Origin: Meghimatium bilineatum
Taxonomy: Eukaryota > Mollusca > Gastropoda > Stylommatophora > Philomycidae
Assembly (NCBI GenBank): GCA_034231615.1
Contig: CM067315.1
Location: forward strand, 32,391,691-32,455,690
DNA: 64,000 nucleotides
Direction of reading: 5' to 3'
Position 1 is the stretch's first letter. The number at the start of each line of letters is the position of its first letter. Below the pieces are notes generated by a model, which ran no database searches, had not been told where the DNA came from, and saw only the letters and a list, made by a program, of their open reading frames with translations. This document shows, in pieces, positions 63,931 through 64,000 of the stretch. The position numbers and the translations under genes were made by a program.

Positions 63931-64000
63931 ACGCCTCACTATTCGAATCTTCAGCTCAATCGTGACCAATCGCCGAGACCTACCAGCTGAATCAGAACAA

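Overview
The window is animal nuclear DNA: AT-rich, intron-bearing, and packed with short tandem repeats, SINEs, LINE fragments and palindromic mini-transposons. Nothing bacterial or plasmid-like is present. The LINE, SINE and gene content suggests a lophotrochozoan, most likely a mollusc (a heterobranch gastropod would fit). That placement is an inference from recognition and could not be tested here. A 100-base assembly gap (N) lies at 44945-45044.

Two host genes can be supported. On the minus strand, five consecutive coding exons of TRAPPC13 (a TRAPP complex subunit in membrane trafficking) lie at 23103-22935, 16168-16084, 13346-13216, 10545-10473 and 9312-9268. All have GT-AG junctions and matching phases. 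The rest of the gene runs off the left edge, and its first coding exon is uncertain (weak candidate at 37638-37599). On the plus strand, three exons of an SLC10-type (sodium/bile acid cotransporter-like) membrane protein lie at about 45222-47042, 50208-50429 and 58207-58378, again with matching phases; the gene continues beyond the right edge. Its first exon has an unusually long open frame carrying twelve tandem 14-residue units before the recognisable extracellular region. The two genes are divergently arranged around a repeat-rich stretch at about 24-45 kb.

Layout: 1-9 kb, downstream TRAPPC13 intron with arrays and a LINE RNase H fragment; 9-23 kb, TRAPPC13 exons separated by introns built largely from minisatellites; 23-45 kb, upstream intron or intergenic DNA with nested SINE/LINE/MITE insertions; 45-58 kb, SLC10-like exons, with introns holding arrays of 24/25-bp, 32-bp and 40-bp units; 58-64 kb, intron or flank with LINE fragments and a hAT-type MITE.

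The repeats show a clear order of events. SINEs and MITEs repeatedly sit inside or at the edge of tandem arrays, and several insertions carry exact target-site duplications of 8-13 bp readable by eye. Two SINE families share a 3' half and a GAAGAAG tail. The most unusual observations are a TRAPPC13 exon end tandemly duplicated with its splice donor, producing a potential in-frame 60-nt cassette exon; the in-frame 12-unit repeat in the SLC10-like first exon; and a dispersed motif with covarying stem pairs that resembles a hammerhead-ribozyme core.
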